A stretch of DNA of 64,000 bases from positions 15,097,556-15,161,555 of the forward strand of contig OX457027.1 in NCBI GenBank assembly GCA_949752745.1. The letters run 5' to 3'. The notes under the pieces are model-generated. The model did no database searches. It was not told the DNA's origin and saw only the letters and a program-made list of their open reading frames with translations. Of the stretch, positions 43,777 to 56,535 are shown in pieces (positions within the stretch are counted from its first letter, which is position 1; the number at the start of each line of letters is the position of its first letter). The translations under genes and the position numbers were made by a program. The stretch is from Protula sp. h YS-2021. Lineage: Eukaryota > Annelida > Polychaeta > Sabellida > Serpulidae.

Positions 43777-44815
43777 TTAATGACCTCCTCTGGCCTGGAT
43801 CAAGGCAGTGATGCGTCGTGGCATGGACATAATAAGCCGATTGATCCTCCATTGCGGTATGCTGTGCCATTCCACAATCAATGCTTGTCTCAGCTCTGTA
43901 TGGCTCTGTGGCGGAGGCGTACGGGTCCGAACCCTTCGACCCAGAATATAACCCACGTGTTCAATCGGGTTCATGTCAGAAGAGTATGGAAGCCATTGTA
44001 GGGTCTGAATCTGATTAGCGCCCAATAGATTGGCACAAATTTCGGTCACATGAGGGCGTGCGTTGTCGTGCATGGAAATTGTATTTTGGTCATTTCTGCA
44101 GTACGGTATGATTTCGCCCTCTAACACAGTTTCTGCATACCCTATAGCTGTTGAATTGCCATCGATGATTAGCAGGCGTGACTTCCGGCCAAATCGAATA
44201 GCACATCACACCATAGCGCTTCCTCCACCAAACCTGTCGGCCTCGCGAACGCACGATTGTACCAATCGCTCTCCTTGCCTTCTGTACACTTGCCGGCGGG
44301 CGTCATTTCGATACAGCAGAAACCGCAACTCGTCGCTGAACACCACTCGGCGCCACGAAGCCAGTGGCCACCGATTTCCTGAACGGTTGTTCGCCCAGTC
44401 TCTTTTAAGACGTTGTCGCCGTTGGTTTAGTACTGCTCCGACATAGGCTCACCGGGAGCTTATTTCACGCTCGCGCAGTCGGTTTAGTACAGTTTGTCGA
44501 CTAATGCGGTTGTTACGCCTCTCTGATGTAACTAGTGCTGTTGCCACTGAAGACCGAAGCGATCGTGGAGGTGCGTCGTTCGAATCGTTCGATCTTGCTC
44601 TGGTGTTGTCACCTTTGGTTGGCCCGGTCGTGGGCGATCTCTTACGGAGCCCGTGTCTTGGTGACATTGCTGGAGACGATAAATTGTTGGTGCCGCCACC
44701 CTGAATGTGACATGCCGGTGTGAAGCATACCAATTGCTTGCTGTCTCTCGTCTTCGCTGAGCCATGACATTTCAACATCTCTTTCGTTCGAATCTAGTTG
44801 ATATCACTTTGATTT
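43777..44815 (-). pseudogene. Tc1-like transposase, broken
   Basis: DDE transposase of the Tc1/mariner superfamily, which moves DNA by cut-and-paste into TA sites. Visible are a helix-turn-helix segment (TIYRLQQCHQDTGSVRDRPR), the linker GQPKVTTPEQDR, RISRQTVLNRLRE, VVFSDELRF (first Asp), HDNARPHV (second Asp) and SSDMNPIEHV (Glu). There are 34 residues between second Asp and Glu, so DD34E. The reading is broken by a frameshift near 44540-44580 and an in-frame TGA near 44437-44439. I could not identify terminal inverted repeats with confidence. Confidence 0.88.
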
Positions 44816-47054
44816 GCCTTTACTTTGTCTGTAAGCCCATGTTCTTGAAAGGAATCAAAACCACGTGTCCAGCGCGCCATTTTGGAAAAGGTGCTAGACT
44901 GCAAGATGTGAACTATAGTGGAATCTGTATTGGCTAATATGACTACAATTTAAAAGGCCATTAATGTTCCGTTGCATGTAACTACGATGGAAAGGATAAT
45001 TCACTTTTCATAACCATGTATCCTGCTAAAAACTGACCTGCATATAAGCGTGCATTTAACATGCCTGGTGCAGAGCCCCCACCCCTGAATCCAACCACTC
45101 TCACTCTCGAGCGTGTGATTTTTAAAGACTTTCGAAGCTGCTGTTTTACATTTTGACCGTTATCACTTGAAATTCGATGAGTAGCATCCAAAACCTACAT
45201 CGAAAACTTTATGACAATTAATGTTTTATCGTGCTCAGCTGCACACAAGTTCAACTGACCTCGAGCTATATTGCATGCACACATATGTACTTATTTTTAG
45301 CATGCGCCAGTTAAAGCCACTGCAGGCCTCGGCTGTAAACAAATAATAGCAAACTATGCACAACGAGCATCAACCTTTTGCTGAATGCAGAAGAAAAGGA
45401 AAATTTACCCTGTCTTTGTGTATTGATTTGACCTTGAAAACAACCTTAATAATAAATAAAAAATATTTATAGAACTAGTTTACGTCAAGTTCGATATACT
45501 GCAAAAGTTTGGTGTTACTCGGACCAGTAGTTTCTGATGAGTTGTGATGACGAAATGACTGCCGACTGTAAAAGAAACGATGAAAATCTCACGGCTGCCC
45601 TAATACCAAAGCATTTAACTCTTTGCAAGACTTCGTAAGATATGTGTCAGACACGTCACTGTCCCAATGACTGCAGAAAATTAGACCTTCCGTGCAAACT
45701 GTTAAGTGTCTCAATTTTAACAGAATCTTCATGTATAATAGCAGTTACTGTGTCTAGGGGTCGAAGAAAAACGCTAGACAACATAATTACACGAGATGTT
45801 TACATCACTGTTGAAGCTTTCACAGACTGTGTCATAGCATCTTGTGCGTCCAGCTCTCGTATTCAAAAACGTGGCTGAAAATCTGAGAAACGCATGAGCT
45901 TCAATCATTCAATCTTTAAAACTCAAAATGAGTACAGACTACAAAGTGGCTTTAAATTTAGTGAAGTGAAATAAGCCAGCTAGTGAACACCACAACATGT
46001 CTAAAATGGAAGAAGGAACAACCGTGCATATTTTACTTTATTGGGAGTGACGGATGCGAGTTTTTAGCCCGGACCGTTTTAAACAGCAGCACCAAGAGTT
46101 AAAGGGCATTCGCGATTGCTCGGCTGTGTCTCGCTTTCACTATCGAATGCATATATAGCCTGCTTAGCTCCGGTTTTATAAATTCACAACCTTCGCTGTC
46201 TGTCCTAACCCTACCTTCCAGACGCTCCCCTAGCTGTAGCTGCTGGTTCTGTATGGGTAATATCATTGATGCGTGGACATATTCAAACATACTTTCATAT
46301 TTCCTGTCTCAGCTTGTTGGCATGCAAGAGAATGTTTTCTCAGCGAAAATAGCTGCGTAGAAATAACGTCATGCATGTATCTAGTTTTAAAATTATCACA
46401 CAAATTAGTGTAGATAACGATCTTTTGATTCGTTCGTCGAGGAAACGTGTGCGATAAATCTACAAATCACATCTCGTGTTTTGGTTCAAATTAAGGGCTA
46501 TTACCGGAAGACCATGAACGTAATTACAGATGCTCACGCGTAATAACAGAGCGACAGTGAACCCTTATCAAGGCCCCTGGGTGAGTGAAGACCTATACTC
46601 CAAGGCCAAAGTATAAGGGCAAAGCACATCATAAAATATAGTTCGCAGAGTAGTTTAGTTAATTCTCTAAAACATTGAAATTAATGACGTGCTATTTAGC
46701 CAAGACACACGTGGAGTTCGGTGAGCGTTGTTATTGTATCTATTTCCTTCTGTGTATATAGAACAAACCCCAAATGCCCACTGAATGGGTCTTGCTGAAT
46801 AAGACAAAACCAAAAAAGTACCATTTCATGGTGACCTATTGGCTTAACGTAACAAGCCAATAAGTCAATCACTTGGTAAGGGAAAAACAATTACTATTCT
46901 TTGACAAAAATGGTTACACGTACCTGGATCACCTAGACAACTGATCACACTTTTATCTTTGTGGTGGACGACTGCCTGGTGGACAAAATGGATGCCTATA
47001 TTCCTCCTATGCCAAATTCGTCGTGATTTTAATAAGTTTGTTGGGCTGTAGAGA
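44816..47054. other. No gene seen
   Basis: AT-rich. ORFs of 60-80 codons (for example 45642-45878) show no domain, no repeats and no convincing splice sites. Confidence 0.5.
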
Positions 47055-47450
47055 CAGTATGAAATATTTGTGGAAAGTATCAGAGTTTTGTGGACAATAT
47101 CCGAATATTTGTGGAAAGGACCAGAGTGTTTGTGGACAATATCAGAATATTTGAGGAAGGATCAGAGTGTTTCTGAACAATATCACAGTATTTGTGGAAA
47201 GGATCAGAGTGTTTCTGAACAATATTACAATACTTGTGGAAAGGATCAGAGTGTTGGTGGACAATATCAGAATATTTGAGGAAGGATCAGAGTGTTTCTG
47301 AGCAATATCACAATATTTGTGGAAAGGATCAGAGTGTTGGTGGACAATATCAGAATATTTGTGGAAGGATCAGAGTGTTTCTGAACAATATTACAATATT
47401 TGTGGAAAGTATCAGAGTGTTTGTGGACAATATAAGAATATTAGAACAAA
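47055..47450. repeat. 41-42-bp minisatellite
   Basis: About nine units: GTGGAAAGGATCAGAGTGTT, then (TCTGAACAATAT / TGTGGACAATAT) and CA(G/C)AATATTT. Two sub-types alternate. Confidence 0.92.
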
Positions 47451-49391
47451 TAATGTACTTTATTTGGGCACTTTCCTTCAGGCACTGTTAGTGGAAAGCA
47501 TATACCCTCATACAAAAATCGCAAACAGCCACGTAGTTAAAATGGGAACACTGTATCAGGGCGTGCCAACGATGTAGAAAATTTAGTAATCATTCAATGA
47601 AATATGCTGTTAATATATACTAGAAACTAAAAATGTTTGATAAAGACACATAGTGTTGATATGATAGACAGCATCAGACAAAAACTGAGGAGAAAAACTA
47701 GATTCCACCTTTAGCATTTCAGATTCTACTTTTAACTAAATAGTTTGTACGTAAATAAGACCATACCTAGATCTTTTTAGGTCTCTTACTCAAGTTTACT
47801 TGTTTAAGCTACATTTTGTGTAAAGGAAACTCCGATAGAAAAGGATAATGAGCCGACAGAATTGTTGAAATAAATAACCATTCATTGAAGTACGAGACAT
47901 GATGTCAGTATGATATATAGGAATTATAATGCATAATATAGGAATTCAAGAAACAATGCTAGTGACTGCAAAAACTGTAATCTCAGGCTTTCCTCTGCCA
48001 AAAATAAATATATCTGTTATCTGTTATCTTGGCTTAAAACGTTAAATGAGAAAGAGTAAGACAAATGACATAAGGCCCTAACTAAGAGTACACTGTAATA
48101 AATGAGTTACTTTTTAAAGGATACAGGCTCAAGGAATGCTTCTTCAACATTTGTCAGACAAGTCGGGACCATGGAAACTAACAGAAAAGACTGATTAAAG
48201 ACCCACCTAGCAAAATTCAAAGTGTATAAAACAGAAGCATAAAACGTGAAGCATATTAAAAAAGTAAAACATCGATAAAATGGTCTTTTCCTTTGTTTTC
48301 ATTTTGCCATTCTGTCACCTGCAGATAGCTTACGAACTGGTTTTCTTTTATTTCGACGGGAAACAGGTTAGAAAAGCTAGGAGATTATTTATTTAGTGAC
48401 ATCAAAACTAAAGCATAGATGTCTGTGAAAAAGAAGGAATTGAATCTTGATGAGACGAAATAGATATCTTTATTTCATAAGGATATCTTTCACACAACAG
48501 TCACGAATTTGATACTGTAACCTTAATATAACTTTACCTAGAGGAAGTAATTTATAATAAAGTTTATCTTTTTGTGAATCTTAATGAAATCGTCATTAAA
48601 TCAAATAGAATATCTCTAATGAAACATGAAATATGTCCTCTATAAATTTAAACACCTTTGATTATTCAGATGTACTGTGTTTGTAGAAATGATATTTTTA
48701 GTACTGAAAGACATTTATTAACATTCTAGTCTTAATTTTCTGCCATAAATTTAGTTTTGGTTACTTGCAAAGAAATTCGGTTTGGAAAATTATCCGAGGA
48801 CCACCTGCACTGATGCAGACAGATGAATGGAGTATTAAGCTGTTTACATGTTTGTGTTTGATGTTTTTATTTAAATCGAGTGTGCTGTAATAGGAAACTG
48901 TTGAGCTTTCTGCCACAGACCCCAAGACTTTTATTTTCCACAGCTAATGGCTAGTCGTGTAAAATATTCATACATTTTTATATATGTCAACATTCTGTAG
49001 CCATAATTTGGCCTTGTGTTTATAAAGTGTATCAAAACCTAAATCTGAGACGTTTTAAAGCCAGAAGGAGGAATTTAAACTTGTTTCCCACCTCAGGCAT
49101 CATGTCAAAATAAAATCAAGTAAAATTGTAATGAAAAAAGGAAGATCCGCATTTGGGCCTGGTAAATTACTAACAAAGATATTGACCAAATATAAATAAT
49201 TTGAACTAAAATAGTATAACCCGAAAGGCCAAAAAAATGAAACAATTAATCAATATTAAATCTGAAACGCCAGTGTTGATCAATGTAAAATTTAAGCACA
49301 TTTAAGAATGACCACACATGGCGTCATAGTCCTGACGTTCCGTCACATGCCCATACAAAGTTTCACGTTTTACGTAAGGTGTATGAAAAAG
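47451..49391. other. No gene seen
   Basis: Nearly 2 kb of AT-rich sequence with no ORF, repeat array or element end I can support. Confidence 0.5.
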
Positions 49392-49745
49392 TACTGAGCT
49401 AGTGAAGTGTACCTGAGGTACATATCAGTGTCATGATATGGGATTGATACTGAGGTACATATCAGTGTTATGATATGGGATTGATACTGAGGTACATATC
49501 AGTGTCATGATATGGGATTGATACTGAGGTACATATCAGTGTCATGATATGGGATTGATAATCAGATACATATCAGTGCCATGATATGGGATTGATACTG
49601 AGGTACATATCAGTGTCATGATATGGGATTGATACTCAGATACATATCAGTGCCATGATATGGGATTGATACTGAAGTACATATGAGTGTCATGATATGG
49701 GATTGACACTGAGGTACACATCAGTGTCTTGATATGGGTTTGATA
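49392..49745. repeat. 37-bp minisatellite
   Basis: About nine units with the words GAGGTACATATCAGTG and TCATGATATGGGATTGATAC. Some units carry CAGATACATATCAGTGCC in place of the first word. Confidence 0.93.
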
Positions 49746-50998
49746 ACATTATTGTTGTCTAAAGCTCTACTTCATTAACAGCAGAGTGTTGTATCCTTCT
49801 GAGTATTAGATAATGCCCCTGTATGGATCGCTTTATGGATTGCCTTCATTCTACAAGCGATATTTATTACGAAGACCATTAGTACGAAGGACATAATTCA
49901 ATGTTAGTACCCTTCAGAGAACGCCTGCTAAAGATCACATTTTCCTTACTTCATTCCGTGCGTGTACTGCAGATACTAAACATGTATTTAACATATATTT
50001 CAAATAGCTGCATCAACAGCTCATACTAAAAAAGCAACTACTCAAATTTTTGAGCGCTTCTTCAGCTCTGAAGTAGGGCTATTACCTGACCCATGCAAGA
50101 GGAAGAAAATTTACATCTCCCAGAACGGGGATGCGACCCGAAACCAATAACAGTTTGTTTATCTCTGACTCCCAAAGTTGGTCGCGACCCGCAGGCCAGC
50201 GATAATTACCTCTCCTTATTGATAGAACGCAAATGTAGTTTCACCTGCATTTTTCGCCTATATATAACATTCAGACAAATTGAAGCACCTCTTATATTAG
50301 GTTTATCCACACAAAGAAAGAAAAGCTCTGTGAAGGCAAGTTTTGTGCCTGATACCTTTGGTTACTCACTTTTAGTTTACACTTTCTTTTAAGCTGAGAA
50401 TTCTTTTAAATGAAAGCTACAGTTGTAGAGCTACTTATTTCCCATTCCATTACCAGGTGGCATTACGTAAAGGATAACAGTAGCGCCACATCAATTATCA
50501 CTCAAACTAGGTTCTTCGTTGCAAGAGTTGTATATAGCAATTGGGAAGACAAATTACTTATGTGGGGCAGGGATATAGCTTTGATGGGAATACTTTTGAT
50601 GTGATGCGCTTGATACGGAATATTTCCCTCATAAATCTTCATCAAAACTGTAACTATATGCATCAGAAGAAAGCTTTCATTAATTTAGTCTCCATACAAA
50701 CTATAAAAAATCGGGCACATTGTCAACTCTGCTGTGGATTTCAAGCCAGCTGAACAGAATGTGGTTACATAGCAAAGATTATGTCTATTTGCTCAACCGA
50801 GCGATTTACTTGAAAAGAATGTAGTATGTTCAAAGCTTCAACCAGGCATCCAATAATAAATTCTGTTGCGATGCAATATTCACCACAGATACACTTTAAT
50901 AATCGTCTAATATTATCTGAAGGATCTGAAGTCAGCAATGTAATTAGCATATTATTCTTCCTTGTTCATTTATGAAAATCATACCACGCATCCGACAG
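49746..50998. other. No gene seen
   Basis: ORFs at 50093-50392 and 50410-50604 have no recognisable domain. Confidence 0.45.
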
Positions 50999-51007
50999 GT
51001 CAAAGGG

Positions 51008-52064
51008 GGTAACAGGACAGAAGCCCCCGGGACAAAAGCCACCGGACAAAAACCACCAGGTCAAAACCCACCCTAGGAACAAAAACCACCTAGACAAAAT
51101 CCACCCAAATGATTTTTTTAATTTAAGAAATAAATCGAACTTGCGGAATTACATTAATTGCATTTGGAGTCCAGTAAATCTGATTGACTCAGGGGTTCCT
51201 TTGGATTATTCAAGGTTGTGCGGTGTTGGGTGGGCAAGCTAAAGACCAACGTCTCCGGAGATATGTTCTCATTGGATCAACCTTAACTGTACCGACTCCG
51301 GAAAATAAAAAACCTATTTTAATTGGTGAGACTGCCACAGCCTCATACAAAGCCGACATACTCGGGATGGCATACTAGGGTATAAATAGTACTTGTTTTT
51401 AATTTTTAATATCGTTGTTAAAACATGGAGTAAATTGAATCAAATAATGGAATTTCTTAGAGGTATTGCCTACAACCTAACGCTGTAACTTAAGTGTTAT
51501 TAGCAGGAATGGCAGTAACTTTAGGGACTAGCGTTAAATTAGTAGGTTTAATTTTTTACTTCGTTTTATAATTACAAGTCCTGTAATCGAAAGATGACAG
51601 GTATTGGGCTACCGTTTTAATTGCAATTTGTTATGTTCTTAAAAGTTGTGTAATCAAGAATTAAAAGCCTGTACGGGGTATTGGATTACTGATTGAATTG
51701 CAAGCTGTTATTTAATTACAAGTTTGTAATCGAGAGTTCAAATCTTGCAAAGGGTACTGGATTGCTAATTCATATTATTGTATTAATAGTTAATAGTTAA
51801 ATTGCAATTTGTTATTTTATTACAAGTTCATTGAGAGTACATTGCAAAGAGAAGTAGATAAAGATGTGAGCAATACTGAGGTGCTTTGAACAATTGCATT
51901 TTACTTATTTTACTTTGGAAGAGAAGCATAAAAACACAAAAACAAAAAAAGTCATTTGGGTGGATTTTGTCTCGGTGGTTTTTGTCGTAGGTTGGGTTTT
52001 GACCCGGTGGTTTTTGCCTGGTGGCTTCAATCCCGGGGGGGGGGGGGGCTTTTGTCCGAGATCC
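51008..52064. mobile_element. Large inverted-repeat element with 9-bp target duplication
   Basis: 1057 bp flanked by identical GTCAAAGGG copies (50999-51007; 52065-52073). The ends begin GGTAACAGGAC and, inverted, GGATCTCGGAC. The arms (about 100 bp each) are chains of sub-repeats of the type GGACAAAAACCACC ending with the shared AAATCCACCCAAATGA. The right arm has an expanded G-run (52034-52048). The interior (51116-51950) has a 64-codon ORF (51184-51378) of unknown origin and an AT-rich tandem part. No transposase, so non-autonomous. A 9-bp duplication fits Mutator-like transposons; this is inference. Confidence 0.82.
51560..51850. repeat. ~110-bp degenerate tandem repeat inside the element
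   Basis: Two to three units with ATTACAAGTxxTGTAATCGA, then GGTAxTGGxxTACxG and TTGCAATTTGTTAT words. Part of the 51008-52064 element interior. Confidence 0.6.
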
Positions 52065-52073
52065 GTCAAAGGG

Positions 52074-53596
52074 CTGTGGATGGCAAACTCTGAGTTCTAT
52101 TCTTTAAAAAATTTCCAGAACTTTGTGATGAAAATTTGTTTTGTCGTATAACTTGCTAAGTATGGCGGCTCCGATATACTGTGGTACTTTGGATCCAATC
52201 ACTACTTGGTTTCTGTGTAGTTGTTTAACATTTCCATAACTGATAAAATGCGCACACCTTTGACAAAGAAGATATTTCAGTGTTTGATTAGTGATTATTT
52301 TAATTGCATCGTTCCTGCTTTTCAATGCAATGACTCAGCAAGAAAGTTGTGGGACATTACTTAGCGAGCTATTAATGTCAAACCAGGCAGAAATGGAAAA
52401 CACGCAATGGGCGGAAACAGGAAAATGAAACAATTACTTATTTAGCATTGTAATTGCTGCTAAAAATAACATTCACAAATCTTTATAAGGAAATGTAAGT
52501 GGGCGTGACTTAATTGGAAACTGGTCGCTTAGATAAAAGCTAAACCCCCTCATAATGCTTAATGGAACACTAATTAAATTGTGTCAGTGGAAATCACTGC
52601 CGGTGTTCCGATATACGATTCCAGACAAAGAATGCATTCTACTCAAAATACTTCACTGATCGTCTAGGAGTCGTACAATTAAATCAAACTCAACTAAACT
52701 AAACCAAACCAAAAACAACCGTTATGCAACGAAAAGTGCCAGCCATACTGTTAATTTCCACAGATTAACATTTTTTCGTAAATATTGTTTAAAATCAAGA
52801 CTAACATTTTTATTGCAAATGTAAAGAAGTCTAACTAGGTCTTCTATTATATTATTATTGTTATTATTATTATTACTATTATTATTATTACTACTACTAA
52901 TAACAATGACAAGAATAGCAATAATAGAAATAATAATAATAATAATAATTAGTAGTATTATAAACAATGTAATCGCAAAAAAGAATTGTTACATTTCATG
53001 ACTTGGTTCCTTTGGCTCAGTGAGTTACTTCATTGTTGATCAAATGAGCGATAATGAAGGAAGAAATACTGGAAAGATGAGTGATATTAGCAGTTCCCAT
53101 GTGCTGTGGAAAGTTCAATGGTTAACTAAAAAATTTGTCGAAAGAGCTGGGTAAAAGACTGCAAGACGACTTATTGTTTTTTCATAGTTACAGTTTTGGC
53201 TCCAGTAAAAACTAGAATTTACTTAAGGAGAAATTAATTGTCTTCAGTTGATGAATTCCTAATTTACAACTGCTTCAGAGAGATCTTCATTTTGTCTGAA
53301 GCAGTTGCTGAAATCCTTTCAGACGAAAGTACCCAATTCATGCTGTTCTTGATAGAGGATCGTACGAGTGCAAACCAAATAAAAGATTTTCGATTTTTAT
53401 ACCCCAGCATAATTGGATGGGGCTTTCCAAATTACGGCATGCTATATATAAGGGGAAAGAGCAGACGGTGCTACATATCACAGACAGTGGAAGATACAGG
53501 ATTTGAACAGGTCTGATAAAGACCCTCATGACACAAAGAAATAGGTCGATAATTGCAAATAAAACCCATGAGCAAACTGCTTCACTTTATAAATCA

Positions 53597-53600
<4 letters not shown>
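52074..53600. other. No gene seen; (ATT)n patch
   Basis: An ATT/ATA trinucleotide patch at 52845-52955. A 92-codon ORF at 53238-53516 has no recognisable domain and lacks exon borders I can support. Confidence 0.5.

Positions 53601-53637
<37 letters not shown>
53601..53637. repeat. (GA)n microsatellite
   Basis: About 18 GA units without interruption. From 53638 to 55015 only AT-rich sequence, with a triple ATATCACATACAG word near 54850-54888. Confidence 0.97.
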
Positions 53638-53639
<2 letters not shown>

Positions 53640-55014
53640 CTGTTTTAGGTAACACAAATGACAGGACGAGTTTTTTTAATTGCGTGTAAGTCAAACTGGC
53701 GATGTCAAGTTTTTTTCACTGTGCAACAACTTGTCTTCGATTCAAAGAAAATCATATAAATCCTTTCCCGAGTTGTTCAGGTTTTGTTAGAAAATATTCT
53801 TTGTTTGTCATTGGTTATTGAAATAGCTACATTGCGCAAACTTGAATTGTTTATAGTTTGCACAATTTCCGGTTTCGTGACTGACTCTTTTTTCATAAAA
53901 AGAGTGGCTTGACAGTGTGCAAATCAAGTATTGCAATCATTCCCTCCACAAAACAGTGGCGCGCAAACATTACTCCTAGATATCTTTCAATATTAAGCTA
54001 TATGCCATTTTTTTTACTCGAAGCAAGAACTGCAATTCAATATGCGTCCCCTCAGCTCAATTCTCTTGCTAGGTTGGCTAGGTTGGTTGTATATCGCTTC
54101 TTCTCACACAATTTAATTGTATACACTTCTAAATTGCACAACACATTGAATTTTCATATGAATAATAAAAGTGACAAAGCAAAATGGGCGTCATTCACAA
54201 AGGAGTTGTCTTTAAACTATTACTATTAAATCATATCGTTTAATAACGTAAAATTACAGCACAAGAGAAACGGTTAAACTCATCAAGCAAAACAAATAAC
54301 CAAAAAAGAACACTATAAAAAAGCTTAAAATCTCCATTTAACATATTGTTATAAATAAAACTAGACTTGTTAGCTCCTTTAAAACTACGTGTGAGGATAT
54401 TTTTTGATAAGATTGGATTGCGAATCCCCCTTCATTAAAGCTACGTTTACTTGACACTGTTGCACCATTTACCATTCTACGTGACTCGGATAAAATCTCG
54501 CTGTAATGAGATTGCTTAATCGGCTGAGGTCTTGTCACATGGGACAGGAATCATAGTTCGTGTCTGACAGAAACAATAACAAAGATGACGGGCGAAGATG
54601 TACTTAATGAATTAATGAGCAGCTTCATTTTTCGAAATACATTTTTAACTGACAAAAAAATATACATTGAAATTTCACCTGTACATTTGTAAGCTTGTTT
54701 TAATGAACTGACTGTTTATATTATAAATAAAATCAAAAAAATATTTTGACACCGGATCGAATTTGAATTGAGGACGGACATGCGATCACACAAAATAATT
54801 TTTTTTTTGGTTAATAAACACTAAATCACTGTTATTCTTATGAATGAGATATCACATACAGATATCACATGCAGATATCACATACAGATGATCTTATCGA
54901 CTGGATGGGTTTTTGGTTCCTGTTCAACCCCCAAATACCCAACGTCGTTATCTGCCTTGCTTTTTGTTAAAGGGATGGCTGAAAGACTCAATGCGCGATA
55001 ATTTTGAATTCTGT

Positions 55015-55165
55015 GATAGGTGACCTGACCCGATGCATTCGCCTAGCTGAGGCAGCTGGAGCAAAGGTCAATCCCCTGCTTTCCACCCTTGGCTGGAATG
55101 GAACCAGGGACCAAGGATTACTGGACCAACGCTCTAACAAACTGAGCTAACCACCATCCCTGCCG
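55015..55165 (-). mobile_element. tRNA-derived SINE
   Basis: Read from 55160 downward: A-box TTAGCTCAGTTTG, TTAGAGCGTTGG, an anticodon-like region CCAGTAATCC, then B-box GGTTCCATTCC at normal tRNA spacing. A non-tRNA body follows (CAGCTGCCTCAGCTAGGCGA region, about 55030-55070). Such a head promotes RNA polymerase III transcription. The cloverleaf is imperfect and no CCA-end context exists, so a SINE is more likely than a tRNA gene. Confidence 0.7.
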
Positions 55166-55689
55166 TTATCTGTCCTGGTGTCACACGGAATATTGATGGT
55201 CTTATATCAGAAAGTATTGCTGAATTGCTTATGTACTTGAGCTGTTCACGTAGGCTAAGGAGATGTTTGACTGCCACAAATACAAAGTCACTTAAGCTTT
55301 TCTGCAAAATTATAGAGGGCACCCAACAAATTGAGCTTGCAAGATTCCAATAACAAAATAACTTCGACATCGCTGAGCATTTTCTCTCAAAAGCCATTTA
55401 TCTTGCTTTTTGACACGACCTACTAAAAATTTGGTGTTATCAACTAGTTCTGTAAAACATTCCCTTTTCCTTCACCAACCTTTTTTGATTCAAACCGAAA
55501 AACTTTAGACAAAAATAACAAAAAACACACTGCATGATACATTTAATAGTGACAATTACATGGGAAATATTTTATTTCATTTTGTTTATTTATTTTATGA
55601 CTGATTTCACTTTCGTTTACACACGCAGTCATTCCACTTTTCCTGTTAAGTGTGATTTACAAAGCGGTGCAAAGGACATAATTTGTTAT
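55166..55689. other. No gene seen
   Basis: AT-rich, no supported exon. Confidence 0.4.
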
Positions 55690-56125
55690 AATAGGCACAT
55701 AAGACAGCACAAAATAGGCACATAAATCAAAACAAAATACGCACATAAGTCAGCAGAAAATAGGCACATAAGAGAGCATAAAATAGGCACATAAGAGAGC
55801 ACAAAATAGGCACATAAGAGAGCAAAAATTGGCACATCAGAGAGCACAAAATGGGCACATAAGAGATCACAAAATAGGCACATAAGAGAGCACAAAATAG
55901 GCACATAAATCAAAACAAAATACGCACATAAGTCAGCACAAAATAGGCACATAAGAGAGCATAAAATAGGCACATAAGTGAGCACAAAATAGGCACATAA
56001 GAGAGCACAAAATAGGCACATAAGAGAGCACAAAATAGGCACATAAGAGAGCACAAAATAGGCACATAAGAGGGTACAAAATAGGCACATAAGAGAGCAC
56101 AAAACAGGCATAATATTAGGCACAT
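55690..56125. repeat. 23-bp minisatellite
   Basis: About 19 units of AGGCACATAAGAGAGCACAA plus AAT. A block of several variant units (with AAATCAAAACAAAATACGCA) occurs twice, at about 55715 and 55900, which shows block duplication. The Cys/Leu-rich minus-strand ORF is an artefact. Confidence 0.94.
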
Positions 56126-56461
56126 AAGAGAGCATGAAATGGAATACTTGCGTTACGTGACTTACTAATTATGGTTTCTTTCTAATGAAATACAGTAAAA
56201 CTTGGTTTACCCGGACAGTGTCGGGACTGGCACAATTTGTGCGGATTAGCATGATGTCCAGGTGTTTTATTTTTAGTAGAACTGAACGATCAATTACAGT
56301 CAGTGAAACTCGTCAATTTGAACTGAAAGCCGAGAATTATCCTGGTATCTGGAAATTACGGCTCGTTAAAATTATTCGAATTGAAAGTTTAATGGCCCTG
56401 TATGAAAAAAATCAGGAAGAACCTTTATTTCTCATTTAATACCTACTTTGCCCTTCCCTTC

Positions 56462-56535
56462 CAAAAAAAAAAAAAAAACAAAAACAAAAAAAAAAAAAAA
56501 AACAAAAACAAAAAAACAAAAAAAAAAAAAAAACA
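56462..56535. repeat. A-rich (AAAAAC)n stretch
   Basis: About 74 bp almost only of A and C. May be an old poly(A) tail or simple repeat. The surrounding 56126-57929 holds nothing else recognised. Confidence 0.9.

Noticed and set aside
45642..45878. 78-codon Cys-containing ORF as a small secreted protein
   Set aside because: No signal peptide at its start and no regular cysteine spacing.
53238..53516. Possible 92-codon gene or exon
   Set aside because: No recognisable domain, repeat or splice pattern; length is compatible with chance in this base composition.
55686..56135. 149-codon Cys/Leu-rich membrane-like protein
   Set aside because: It is the minus-strand reading of the 23-bp minisatellite, which passes through several frames.
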